Positions 45,301-55,391 of a stretch of 64,000 nt of DNA are shown here, one piece after another (the stretch's first letter is position 1; every line of letters starts with the position of its first letter). Below the pieces are notes generated by a model. That model was not told the DNA's origin and ran no database searches. It saw nothing but the letters and a program-made list of their open reading frames with translations. The position numbers and the translations under genes are program-made. The stretch covers positions 2,523,001 through 2,587,000 of the forward strand of contig CM022667.1 in NCBI GenBank assembly GCA_012295275.1, given 5' to 3'. The stretch is from Chrysomallon squamiferum. Taxonomy: Eukaryota > Mollusca > Gastropoda > Neomphalida > Peltospiridae.

Positions 45301-47281
45301 AAATATCTGCGTTTTAACTGAAAGATCTTTTATTGGAAACATTTTAAACGAATTATATCAATGAATGTAAAATAAACCATTAACAGTTATTAACTGTCCG
45401 AAATGTTTAATTACAAACAGACATTACAACTAAATTATCCATGATAATGAAGTCAAGTAACATATTAAATATGTATGCAATTAGCTGGTAAGTTATTCAT
45501 TATAATGAAGTTATTAACATTAAATAATTATTCCAGACACCTACAATTATTAGTAGTTCTCTGCATTGAATTGTGGACATCAAGACCTGAAGATCCATCT
45601 GAATTGGTAATTCCACTCATATTAGCAATGTTGCTGCTCGGTGAATTAACCTGTTGATCTGCAATAAAAATAAAACACAAGTAATTTAACTTTTTTGGAA
45701 AAAAAACAAAAACATATTTATCAATTGATGATATTTTATAAAATCAGTAGCTGAATTTTTAGTGACAACAATTCAGGTTATTATTTCCCCATTCAGAAGA
45801 TACAATGAGTAAAGACTCCTCTGTAATTTTGATATTAAGTAAACACTTAACTGGATGAATTTTCTGAATAACTGGATGAAATTTCTGATTCCTAAAGTTT
45901 TGAAAATTTATTAATAAATATGAATTAAATTTCATTTTTCTAAAATAATATGTCAGTTACTGTATATATATAAAAACAAAAACACAAAAAAATACAACAG
46001 TAGTCCATAACCCTTTTTAAAATGAAGTCTTTTGTAAATTTAAATTTTGTATCCATGTTTATGACATTTCAGTAAACAGTTTTATTCTATTAGAAGATGT
46101 AAGAAAATATCATTTACCTGTTCCACCTGCTGAATCCTGATTGTTACCATGGTTACAGGAAGCATCTGCTAATGAAGTACCAAATACCTGATCATTAAAA
46201 AATTCCTGGAATTCACTGTTGGACATTGACATTGTGCCTAAAGATAAGAAGACATTTATTTAATAATTGAGTGACGCTCTAAAATGTTTTATTTATAAAA
46301 CACAGAAAAAGAAGTGAGAGATATAGTATTAACATCAACATATACTGCTTATACAGTATAAAAATATACAGCTGTTGCATGAAATATTTAAGACATATGT
46401 AAACAAATGAATGGAAGCCATGAAAGTAACTTTTATGTATAAAGAAAAATAATTAAATTGTTTAAGACCAATAAATAATAAACTGTGTAAGAAATATGTA
46501 CATTAATGTTGATTTTAAAAAGGTCATACTGACCTCAGACACCGTTTTAAAAGTACATGTAATCCGTAATGGATCAATTTGGGTTATGTTTTTTTTTATT
46601 ACTTTTCCCCCAGTTTAATAATGAACTGCTCTATTTCTATTTCTGACACTCAACAATGTTACTTAATGATGTATTTAAGTATTACATGTAATTATTTATA
46701 TTTGGAATATAGTGCAATACATTCTTGACCAAGTCCTGTTATTGTGGCCATGACCTTTCTATGAGACGTCTGACTGGATCAGCTCCTCCCCTGCTGTTTC
46801 ATTTTCACGCACGATGAAACCAAAACAAAATGTCTTATTCATAAATAAACATGTAACAGTGGTTTAAACCTGACTGTTTGATCTTACTACATTCATTTAT
46901 GTTTCATATATACGAATCTATGTTTTCTACTCCTTTTTCAACGAAAACAAAAGCTACTAATTTATGCACAATGTTGTTAACCATTATCCTTCATATTTTT
47001 ACTCTATTTCATCTATATTTGCAGTTTTCAGACCTGATCATCATGAAATAAAACTTAACCGAAACAAATTTAGAAAAGCAAATGCTAAAACAATGTCTTT
47101 ACATACAAAACCCATTGCGTTTTATATGAAATGCATGCAATTCCTGTCTACACGTCTGGAGATCGGTATTTTTTTTTAGCAGCCGCCATTTTGAAAATGT
47201 TAACATACCTTGTTTTGTAATGTTACACTTTGTTTCGCTGTAAAGTCTAATATCCACTTGATGTACAGCGTCTGACGGCAT
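31313..47281 (-). CDS. NFAT5: NFAT5/TonEBP-like transcription factor, complete, 14 exons
   Basis: Fourteen minus-strand exons join in frame to 1579 codons including stop. Exons 6-10 encode a Rel homology region: the DNA-contact loop [19 protein letters not shown] is of NFAT5 type (NFATc1-4 have RAHYETEGSRG), followed by [52 protein letters not shown] (IPT/TIG dimerisation domain) and VPEYHN. NFAT5 binds TonE/NFAT sites as a dimer and drives osmotic and immune stress genes in the nucleus. The N-terminus begins MPSD, as in vertebrate NFAT5. No calcineurin-docking PxIxIT motif was recognised. Unlike vertebrate NFAT5, whose long Q-rich activation region follows the Rel domain, here about 1090 N/Q/S-rich residues precede it and only about 200 follow. 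That N-terminal region carries LxxLL-type repeats. The C-terminus ends in [13 protein letters not shown]. Confidence 0.95.
31815..31842. repeat. (CT)n microsatellite
   Basis: Short CT tract inside NFAT5-like intron 13. Confidence 0.9.
31885..32064 (-). CDS. NFAT5: NFAT5-like exon 13
   Basis: [20 protein letters not shown], a Pro/Thr-rich stretch and the hydrophobic run MILILPGN. Donor GTACAG (phase 1) leads to exon 14; without splicing the frame ends four codons later. Confidence 0.88.
32439..32741 (-). CDS. NFAT5: NFAT5-like exon 12
   Basis: [20 protein letters not shown], then two copies of FQLPPGxxxxS, then Asn/Ser-rich sequence. Acceptor TGTTTCCAG, donor GTATGT, phase 1. Confidence 0.9.
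32954..33034 (-). CDS. NFAT5: NFAT5-like exon 11
   Basis: [20 protein letters not shown] to YGVSP; VKVED fits a SUMO-acceptor-like motif (hydrophobic-K-x-E). A second AG 15 bases downstream would keep the frame and drop five residues. Donor GTTTGT. Confidence 0.85.
33035..38896 (-). other. NFAT5-like intron 10 (5.9 kb)
   Basis: Largest intron of the gene, placed where the Rel region ends and the short C-terminal region begins. It has many poly-A runs on the plus strand (33310, 33569, 33690, 33868, 35332, 36881). The stretch 35520-35770 is of higher complexity, with an open frame on each strand, but neither frame matches a family I know. Confidence 0.7.
38897..39020 (-). CDS. NFAT5: NFAT5-like exon 10, IPT/TIG domain part 2
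   Basis: [38 protein letters not shown]: last strands of the dimerisation domain (compare the FTYTP end in vertebrates). Donor GTAAGT, phase 1. Confidence 0.95.
39424..39617 (-). CDS. NFAT5: NFAT5-like exon 9, IPT/TIG domain part 1
   Basis: [20 protein letters not shown] then [17 protein letters not shown], the immunoglobulin-like dimerisation fold. Donor GTACGA, phase 0. Confidence 0.95.
40185..40366 (-). CDS. NFAT5: NFAT5-like exon 8, end of Rel DNA-binding lobe
   Basis: [20 protein letters not shown], the basic [18 protein letters not shown] strand, to STPILC. Acceptor TTTTCAG, donor GTATGT, phase 1. Confidence 0.95.
40898..41088 (-). CDS. NFAT5: NFAT5-like exon 7, Rel homology region
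   Basis: [35 protein letters not shown], to NNTSDMTA. Donor GTATTG, phase 2. Confidence 0.95.
41472..41730 (-). CDS. NFAT5: NFAT5-like exon 6, start of Rel homology region
   Basis: Short basic HNKKAKE stretch, then [20 protein letters not shown] and the NFAT5-type DNA-recognition loop. Ends VVK before donor GTTTGA, phase 0. Confidence 0.95.
41958..42807 (-). CDS. NFAT5: NFAT5-like exon 5
   Basis: 850 bp, residues about 775-1057. Ser/Thr/Asn-rich linker with SPSSPVSNP and [10 protein letters not shown], plausible proline-directed phosphorylation sites. Acceptor AATTTCAG, donor GTAAAC, leaves phase 2. Confidence 0.92.
43146..45161 (-). CDS. NFAT5: NFAT5-like exon 4, large N/Q-rich exon with LxxLL repeats
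   Basis: 2016 bp, uninterrupted frame, residues about 103-774. Rich in Asn, Gln, Ser, Gly and hydrophobic residues; few charged residues. It resembles prion-like activation domains. At 43580-44240 (residues about 412-630) a unit of the form QHMxxGxQENIxLTNLLxNN recurs four times plus one degenerate copy. No tandem codon runs, so this is not a microsatellite product. Acceptor CTACCTTAG, donor GTAAGT, phase 1. Confidence 0.92.
45545..45658 (-). CDS. NFAT5: NFAT5-like exon 3
   Basis: Encodes [20 protein letters not shown] and on to RTTNN. Acceptor TATTGCAG. I chose donor GTAGGT at 45544 because it keeps the frame into exon 4; the GTGTCT donor four bases further would break it. Confidence 0.82.
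46118..46237 (-). CDS. NFAT5: NFAT5-like exon 2
   Basis: Encodes [20 protein letters not shown] and an Asn-rich segment ending DSAGGT. Acceptor TATCTTTAG, donor GTAAAT. Phase 1 in and out. Confidence 0.85.
47181..47195 (-). promoter_or_regulatory. YY1-like motif in the first intron of the NFAT5-like gene
   Basis: Minus strand reads CAAAATGGCGGCTGC, matching the YY1 core AANATGGCGGC, about 14 bp past the exon 1 donor. YY1 sites just downstream of the start site, in the sense orientation, are common in TATA-less promoters. Confidence 0.65.
47209..47281 (-). CDS. NFAT5: NFAT5-like exon 1, initiator Met
   Basis: ATG at 47279-47281 gives [20 protein letters not shown] and splices at donor GTATGT (phase 1) into the next exon in frame. 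The open frame upstream has no earlier in-frame ATG close by. The MPSD start matches my recollection of vertebrate NFAT5. If this exon is non-coding in some transcripts, MSMSNSEF at 46232 is the alternative start. Confidence 0.75.
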
Positions 47282-47700
47282 TCCTTTACACAACTTGTAA
47301 GTTTTTAATTGTTGTCGTTCCTATTTTTTTATTTTCCAAAAAACATTTATTCATTGTGTGTGCGGATGTTGATACTAGCAGTGGAACGCCTCGGTGTCTT
47401 CTCTATCAAACTGCATGTACATGTCAGCGTAACAACACAGAAATGACTATGATTGGACACCACTGACAATGCCGCTGCCAGTGGCAATTCTGATTGGTTA
47501 AATCTTACGAGGAGAAAGTAGTCCTCGATGACGTTATGTCTGCGATTTTGCTACGAGAGAAATGAATGAGTTTTCAGTGCTTTTGTATTCTGTGCGCTTT
47601 GACGTATACTACTCTAGTCATGGTAACCTGCAATTAGGACAGATTTCGGTTCGTGCCACCTCCTGTATTCACTAAGACAGTTAGTAAAATATAAACAAAA
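47282..47700 (-). promoter_or_regulatory. Promoter and 5' UTR region of the NFAT5-like gene
   Basis: Less AT-rich than its surroundings with several CpGs, no long poly-A/T runs. Contains the two CCAAT boxes and a CRE-like TGACGTTA at 47529-47536. The transcription start is not determined. Confidence 0.6.
47452..47499 (-). promoter_or_regulatory. Two CCAAT boxes upstream of the NFAT5-like gene
   Basis: Minus-strand CCAAT at 47452-47456 and AACCAATCAG, a full NF-Y consensus, at 47490-47499. They lie 41 bp apart, 170-220 bp upstream of the start codon, in the direction of transcription. This spacing and position are typical of NF-Y-driven promoters. Confidence 0.65.
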
Positions 47701-48214
47701 TCAGGAATTTAGTGTAGAGTTGACGGTACAACACAGTATTATGAGTACAACAATACGATAAATCTGTGGGATGTTTTGATATTCTCTGTTTGGTGATTGA
47801 GTTCTCTTTATTTTGATTAGTTGTTAATAAATTATTTATTGGTACCAATAATATAAAAAAGAAAAGAAGAAGAAGTAGAGGAAAAAATATATTGTTCTGT
47901 CTTTCTTTTTCTTTGTCGATTCTGAAGCAATATAAATTTCTAAATAACTAGTTTATAAGCACACACACGCACACACACACACACGCACAATGTAGACAGA
48001 TATATATCGTGAATAAAATTGCTTGCCTTTACTTTTCTCCCCCCATGCATTGTTCCGGTTTATTTTATTGTTACTGGTAAGTAAACTATATGCACTACAT
48101 GTACATTTTGCACTGATTAAAAATACTTGCATGTGAAAACCTGTATAATTACAACAACAACAACAAAAATAAAAATAAAAACCTATAAATAATAATAATA
48201 AAATACTACTACTA

Positions 48215-48320
48215 TTACTGTTACTACTACTACTACTACTATTACTACTACTACTACTACTACTATTATTACTACTACTAATACTACTACTACTACTACT
48301 AATAATAATAATAATAAATA
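48215..48320. repeat. (TAC)n/(TAA)n trinucleotide repeat
   Basis: Interrupted ACT/TAC units grading into AAT and AAAT units; produces a poly-Ser frame on the minus strand. Confidence 0.93.
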
Positions 48321-49394
48321 AATAAATAAAAAATGACACTGTAAAAATATAACATAGTTAAAAAATTCTTTCCCGGTAGATCTTTAGTAATATTTTACTA
48401 AAATAATCTTGTGTTTTAACGGGTTCTTCAGTTTTCTTAATCACGGCTAATAAATAACACACGGTATTTGCTGTGAGAACAAAATCTTTAGCGTGAGGAT
48501 GCATCCATTTGCTTTCCCCAGGGTGTACCCGAGACGAAGGAGAACTGTATGGCACTGTGATGCGGAAGAGGAAACAGGATGGACAAGAACTGATGTAATT
48601 GATGAGTATTTGCTTAATACAGCACTTCAGTATAATACACTGAAAGGTCAGTAGGTATCAAACATTTGATTTCTTTATAAAGGGAGATAGGGAACAATCA
48701 CTATAATCACAGATTAACAGCACGGCTTGTTTCGTCAGTACATTATTTATTTATTTATTTATTTATTTGTTTACTTACTTATTTATTTATTTATTTTCTT
48801 ACTTAGTTACTTATTTTTTTTTTTTTTTTTTTTATTTTTTTTTATTTACTGATTAAAACAAAGGAATTTTTTGTTTAATGAGATACAGAGCTTCAGCTGG
48901 AATAGGAAATAGCCCTATACGTGCATTTCAGAAAAATGTTCGCAACGCCCCATGATGTAATGAAAGCGGAAGGACGATCCAATCCAATCTCCTGGGGGGG
49001 GGAGATACGAACGGATGAGTTCGCAATAAGCCATTTCATTGTCAAGTTTAGTAGAAAAAAATGTGCACTCTTAGTGTTAGAAAAATTAAAACAACACTGT
49101 ACATAATCATGTAACATGAGTAGCTTTATTGTGGGTGTCACCTTTCATATATATATATACAGTGAAGCTTCAAATGCACATCACCTGATATTGGATATTA
49201 ATTCGAATGTTTTAAATTTATTATTATCCACTGCGTAAACAATTAGACAAATATAGAGTATATTAAATTCGTTATCTGCTTGTTAAACTCAGTGTTTATT
49301 CCAATTTTGCACTTTTGTATGCTAAAAAAAATCAGTTGTATTTTTTAAGTTTGCTCAGTCCTACTACAAATAACTGAACAAACCCTGTATTTTC

Positions 49395-49425
<31 letters not shown>

Positions 49426-49667
49426 CACAATTTCTTTGATATTGGATGCGTGTGTGTACAGGGAGGAGAATGAAATCTGAACCTACTACATATGCCAAAC
49501 GAACATGGACGGTAGGAGGGAGACAAAATATTTAGTTTTTTGTGTACGATCCCTGGCCAACAAATCACAGTCATATTAATATGACTCCTAACTTGTGTCG
49601 TTTTGCTTTTTAATCTCCGATTTACTATTACAGTGAGAACTGTACCTTATAATTTTATTCCTAGAAA

Positions 49668-49712
49668 TAAATAAATAAATAAATAAATAAAAAAAAAAAA
49701 AAAAAAAAAAAA

Positions 49713-49790
<78 letters not shown>

Positions 49791-49792
49791 AA
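49668..49792. repeat. (AAAT)n, poly-A, (AAT)n, (AAAT)n compound repeat
   Basis: Four successive simple-sequence blocks without unique sequence between them. Confidence 0.95.
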
Positions 49793-50154
49793 TAGGAAGA
49801 ACAAGAAAGAAAGAAAAAGAAAACGAAAAACTAATGTTGACCAGGTTTTTAAAATTTTAACTTGGAAAAGGGGACACTTTTAGTGAAGACTATTTCTGAG
49901 GTATTAAATTTACTCGTTTCTAACTATTGTAATTAAATCGTAACTTTTAACCGCCTTTGTCAAACTCTTCACGTCCGCAAGTTTTATTCATGATTAATGA
50001 ATGATTAAATTAACATATACAACACGGAAACAAATTTGACGATTTATAGTTACTGTCTTTTTTATTTTTTTTATTTTTATTGTATATCCTATCTTGTAAA
50101 TGATAGTACGAGTATAATCTTTTATTTAATGTTTACAATATTATTAGGGTTACT

Positions 50155-50520
50155 GTTACTACTACTGCTGCAACTGCTGCTACCACCACTACTGGTAATA
50201 CTACTACTACTACAACCACAACTATTTCTGCGGGCAAGTATTACTACAACTACTTCTACTATTAGTACCACTGCTATTATATTATAACTGTTAAAGAGAA
50301 GAAGAACAGCAGTTGCAGTAATTGTTACTTTGATTATAGAAACTGGAATACTAGTAGTAGTAGTAGTCATAGCAGTAGTGGTAGTAGTAGTAAGCAGCAG
50401 AATAGAAGTAGTCGTAGCAGTAGTAGTACTAATAGTAGTAAGCAGAGGAATAGAAGAGTAGTAAATAGTAGTATAGGAATAGCAGTAGCAGAAGCAGTTG
50501 TATTAGCTGTAGTAGAGATA
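50155..50520. repeat. Inverted trinucleotide tract: (ACT)n then (AGT)n
   Basis: Imperfect CTA/ACT units at about 50155-50280 are followed, after a short spacer, by TAG/AGT units to about 50520, so the two halves are complementary. Confidence 0.85.
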
Positions 50521-51518
50521 AATTAATTTTAAATTTCTTTCACACACACACACATTTACTTAGTTTATTAGCTGCTTTTCTTGTTTTATTATGTTTTCAG
50601 TCATTTATTAATTTATTTTTTATTATTATTATTTTTTTTTTTTTTTTTTTGAGGTTGTTGTTGTTTGCGTCGTCTTCGATGTTGTTCTGTTTTATTTTTC
50701 TTCTCTCAACAATAAAAACAACAACATTAAAAACCTAAACCATCCAAACAAATCATAGTCAACACGAAACGTCAAAACATCCATTAAGAAGAAAAAAAAA
50801 AAAAAAAGAAAAACGCAGAAAAAAAAAAAAAAAAAAAAAGAGTAAGATCACGCAAGACAGTTTGGTGATCGATTATTCAAGTGTGTGTTAGAAACTGTGT
50901 TTGTCTAAGATGCTTGGAGACAGATAATTCTGTTAAACAACACGATGTCTACTTCGTGATCGCCCTCATTCCGAGATGCCGACGGTAGAAAGCCATAACA
51001 TCGTCATGGCGAATTAGATTCCGCTACAACAACTGCCAGTGACTTGGAAAATCTTTATTACCTTATTAAGGAAAGGTCGTAAGAGACATTAGAGCTGTTT
51101 ACAGAAACCATTAACATGCTTAATTTTAACTTCTGAACAAATCAGACTCGGTGCAGGTTCCAGTGAAAATGGAAGGTTTATTTATTGCCAAGAGCGATAC
51201 GAAAATATTTGTGGCGCCGTTAAAGAATGCAGCGAAACAAAATTATTTTAGGGAAGGTTGTCATTTATGTCTTCTGCTTAATTAAGATATCGCAGTTATT
51301 CGAAGGTCCTGAAATTCCTATGCACTGTTTTATTACGATTATCAGTTTAATACTAATTTATGAAAACTATGCAACAGGAAAAAAAAGACCATTGAATTGG
51401 TAATTAGCTTTTTAATTATAATAAATATTTGTACAGTTTTTTCCTGTTTTAAAAATTTAGCATCATCATTATTGTTGTTGTTGTGGTTCTTTTCTTCTTC
51501 TTCTTCTTCTTCTTCATC

Positions 51519-51521
<3 letters not shown>

Positions 51522-51588
<67 letters not shown>
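51522..51588. repeat. (ATT)n(GTT)n compound microsatellite
   Basis: About 11 ATT units pass directly into about 12 GTT units. Confidence 0.95.
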
Positions 51589-51589
<1 letters not shown>

Positions 51590-52087
51590 CTAGTTATTTA
51601 ATTATTTCAATGTTTATTTCACTTTTGGGTTGAATGCTTGACTATAAATAAATAAAAAATTTTTTTTTTTTTTTTTTTAAATATTAATGAGTGATTGCTG
51701 GTGAGAATTTCTGTCTCCCTATGTTATCATTACTACAATCAATGTTTATGTTTATTTAACCTGTCATTCGTTTCTGTCATCATTTGGTATTGTTATTATT
51801 TTGTTCTTCTAGAATTATCTAAACCCGATAGGAGGCGTCTTCTACAGGATCAACATTCAATCTTCACGTTATCCCATGACAGTACATTGTAAGAATAGCT
51901 TTTTTGTAGTATAATCTGTTAAAAGTACCTTGGGATGACCCATACTTGTCCTAGCGAGGTGACCTAGAATTGTGACAAACAACATTATTTTGTTAGTAAA
52001 GAACATTCAAGTCATGTGTACAAAGCGTAACCATACTCGTGATCTAACACAAAATAAATGATGTGTGTCACTCGTAATGGTCTTTAT

Positions 52088-52088
<1 letters not shown>

Positions 52089-52131
<43 letters not shown>
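52089..52131. repeat. (AC)n microsatellite
   Basis: About 21 AC units. Confidence 0.96.
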
Positions 52132-52139
<8 letters not shown>

Positions 52140-52439
52140 ATGCATATATATCCAAGGCAAAAAAAAAAAAAAAAAAAAAACTTCTTAAGATACATAGCAC
52201 TGTTGTTGAAATATGCAGACATAATACGTACGCCCACATAAATCTAGAGGTAAATTTCTATAACTCTTTCGTTTGTTATTCTTTTAGCTAATATTATTGA
52301 CTTAGCTATTATTAGTAGTAGTAGCAGTATTATTATTATTATTATGCTGTTGTTGTTGTTGTTGTTGTAGAATGAACCTTAATACATCAGCATACAATTT
52401 CCATTTGTTTTAATTGTTGTTGTTTTTTGTGTTTTTTTA

Positions 52440-52440
<1 letters not shown>

Positions 52441-52493
<53 letters not shown>
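52441..52493. repeat. (AAT)n microsatellite
   Basis: About 17 AAT units. Confidence 0.96.
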
Positions 52494-52495
<2 letters not shown>

Positions 52496-54318
52496 GTGGA
52501 GAAAGGTATTAAATATTAATTTAAGCATTCAGTATAGTACATTTTAATTTATCAATACTAAACACACTTCATGACAATAAACTAATGTTTTGAATTCTGT
52601 CTGCATGTCTGTTTGTTCAACCGGTATTACGTCACACGTAAAATAATGTAAACAATAGCCAGGACTGGAAAAGGTTCTCTGCATTTATTTATGTATCAGA
52701 AAACTATTCAAAAGTTAAAAACAAAAGAACAGTTGTCACAATATCTTAAATTCAAAATATAGAACAGTTAAAAATAGAACTGAAAAAAAATAGTATCTAA
52801 AATTTAACGATAACAAATAATTATTATTAAAAATAATAATAACAATCATAATAAAACAACAACAGAACAATGGCAACAACAGTAACATTAACAATAATTA
52901 TAAAAATGAAAAAAAAGAAAATAATAATACTAATATTTAAAAATAAATAAATAAAGATACCGAAAAGGTCTAATATTTCTTTGTATTTTAAAGATGAAAC
53001 TTTGCCATTGTTTTAATTTAATTATTTCTAAATAACAATTGTGTAGTGTTTGGTATAATTATGAAAGTGTCGATTTGTCTAATAAATAAATGAAATAACA
53101 ATTATATTAATGACACCCCAAGAATATTGCATATTTTGAAGAAATTTAATATATATATATATGAAAAAGTCACAGTAATTATTTCTCTGATCTTTATTTT
53201 TAAACACACACAAACACATACAAAAATATATGTGCACACACGATTTTTTATTTATATACATATGTATTTGATAGTTACATATTTAAAACACATAAGCATG
53301 AATATTTTAACGTCCAGATATTAAAATTAATCATTTTTAAGGCCACATAAAATAAAATGTATGATTCTAATGATACATATCCATCCATGTAATATATATT
53401 TTATAATTTATATTAACAATTTGGGGGAAAAAAAAATATCTGTTCTCAAAGTCATTTAAATGTTAATATTTCGAATTTTGTATATTAAAACTGTACTGAA
53501 AAAAAGAATCAGTTTAAACTGAATACTTAGTAGCTACGTGCAGTAAACGAAATATTATTTTGATTTATTGTGAACGACACAAATTTCTAATTAATGTTTT
53601 TTTTTACATATGAAAAGCTTCCCGTCGCTGATGAGAATCAGTTTCATTTTATTGGTGACTTTTTGTTAAAAATCAACGTTAATGTTGATGAATTTATCAC
53701 AGTCTGCATTTATTTAGGTCAACCTGGATTTTGCTCATGTATCCATAATTATGGGCTGTTAGCAACCTTAAACTATTTCTCTACAAACTGACTTACATAA
53801 CACTAAAGCGATAGAAAGCTTTGCCACTCTGGGTCTATATTTAGAATGAAAACATATTCTATATTTAAATGCTCTGCTTACATCATTTCGTTCTTAACCC
53901 AGACAAGTGACATAAAAAGGAAACAGCGCGCTGGCCACGTGTCATTTATATACATATTTTAAAAACAACGCTTACGTTATGAAATTTTATGATGAGGTAA
54001 TCGCATAGTTATTTTTGAAAAATGTTATGTTTATTTATTTATTTTATTTTTTTCATTTTTTTTATTTTTTTCATTTATTATTTATTTTATTTTATTTATT
54101 TTATTTTATTTTTTTTATTTTTATTTTTTCAGATTAAGTAACAGATATACAAGCGAAAAACGTAATGAACACAATACACATATCTAAGTATTTTATTCTT
54201 GATATCAACAATGTATCATAAATTTTAATGAAGCTAAGCCGATTAAGTCGTGTCTTTATCCGATCCGATTAATTCAATTTGTGCTTTTTTTTTTTGGTAA
54301 ACAGTTTAAAAAAGACGG

Positions 54319-54319
<1 letters not shown>

Positions 54320-54391
<72 letters not shown>
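54320..54391. repeat. (GT)n microsatellite
   Basis: About 36 uninterrupted GT units. Confidence 0.97.
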
Positions 54392-54392
<1 letters not shown>

Positions 54393-54835
54393 TTAGATAT
54401 TTTTTTACATGATGTGCTAAAAAAATAAAACAAAATATTGTGAAATTATTAACAGATAAATTCTGTCATTAACTATTAATATCAACATTAATAATCCATA
54501 CATCCGGTTAGTACCGGAAAAATCCAGTGTTTTCTTTTTCAGTACACGTATACATAAATGTTACTCAATAAAGGACAAAGTTCTTTCAATATTTCTTACT
54601 GGCCTTGACGGCTTACATTTCTTTTTTTTCTTCTTCTTTCTTCTTTTTTTTTTTTTTTTTTTTTATTTTTTTTTTAATACATATATTGTTGCTCGTGTTG
54701 TAGACTGTACAATGTCTATTACTGGAAAATAAATACATATGTAAATGTCGACTAGAGATAATCGTACTTTCCGCCAAGGTCACCATTATGTATCACCATT
54801 GGATTTTCTTTTAATTATGCTTGGATTTAGTTTAA

Positions 54836-54918
<83 letters not shown>
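54836..54918. repeat. (AAT)n microsatellite
   Basis: About 27 AAT units. Confidence 0.97.
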
Positions 54919-54920
<2 letters not shown>

Positions 54921-55125
54921 TTAATAATATGTAATAGAATCTAGAAATAATAGAAAAAAAAAAAAACGAAAAAAAAAAAACGAACTTCCTTGATGGTGGC
55001 GACAAAGTACTTTATCTCAGATTATATACTGCTTCCTCATTTCAGTTTCAATAACAACAGCAACAATAAAAAAAAAAAAAAGATCTATTAGATATTTGGA
55101 AAACTGATCAAATACCCAGTGTGGA

Positions 55126-55152
55126 TTCGTAAAACAACAACAACAGCAACGA

Positions 55153-55195
<43 letters not shown>

Positions 55196-55232
55196 TAATA
55201 ATTTGTTCGTAAAACAACAACAACAGCAACGA

Positions 55233-55264
<32 letters not shown>

Positions 55265-55285
55265 AAGATTAATAATAATAATTAT
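55126..55285 (+). repeat. 80-bp tandem duplication
   Basis: The segment beginning TTCGTAAAACAACAACAACA and continuing with CAGCAACGAT and (AAAT)n recurs exactly 80 bp later (55131 and 55211). The copies differ mainly in microsatellite length at their ends. Confidence 0.92.
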
Positions 55286-55322
55286 AATAATAATTTGTAT
55301 TTAATTATATTGTCTTAATTAT

Positions 55323-55337
<15 letters not shown>

Positions 55338-55388
<51 letters not shown>
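55338..55388. repeat. (GA)n microsatellite
   Basis: About 25 GA units directly after a short (CA)n tract. Confidence 0.96.

Positions 55389-55391
<3 letters not shown>

Larger units (their letters stand above)
47700..53560. other. Intergenic, microsatellite-dense, with islands of complex sequence
   Basis: No exon or RNA gene. Microsatellites include (TAC)n at 48215-48300, (AAAT)n/(AAT)n at 49668-49792, mixed (ACT)n and (AGT)n at 50155-50520, (ATT)n(GTT)n at 51522-51588, (AC)n at 52089-52131 and (AAT)n at 52441-52493. Non-repetitive islands lie at about 48350-48650, 48880-49130 and 50860-51330. Frames here encode runs of one or two residues. Confidence 0.7.

Noticed and set aside
47282-47293. 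Start of the NFAT5-like protein upstream at 47293 (Cys-Lys-Gly before MPSD)
   Set aside because: The codon at 47291-47293 is TTG, not ATG; ATG at 47279-47281 is the first proper start and matches the known MPSD beginning.
48000-48339. Poly-Ser protein on the minus strand
   Set aside because: It is the translation of TAC/AAT microsatellite sequence.
50036-50370. Open frames on both strands rich in Leu/Ser/Thr
   Set aside because: They come from ACT/AGT trinucleotide tracts and have no unique sequence.
53594-53791. 65-codon frame, not low-complexity
   Set aside because: Composition is protein-like, but I know no family with it, there is no splice context or neighbouring exon, and such a length can arise by chance.
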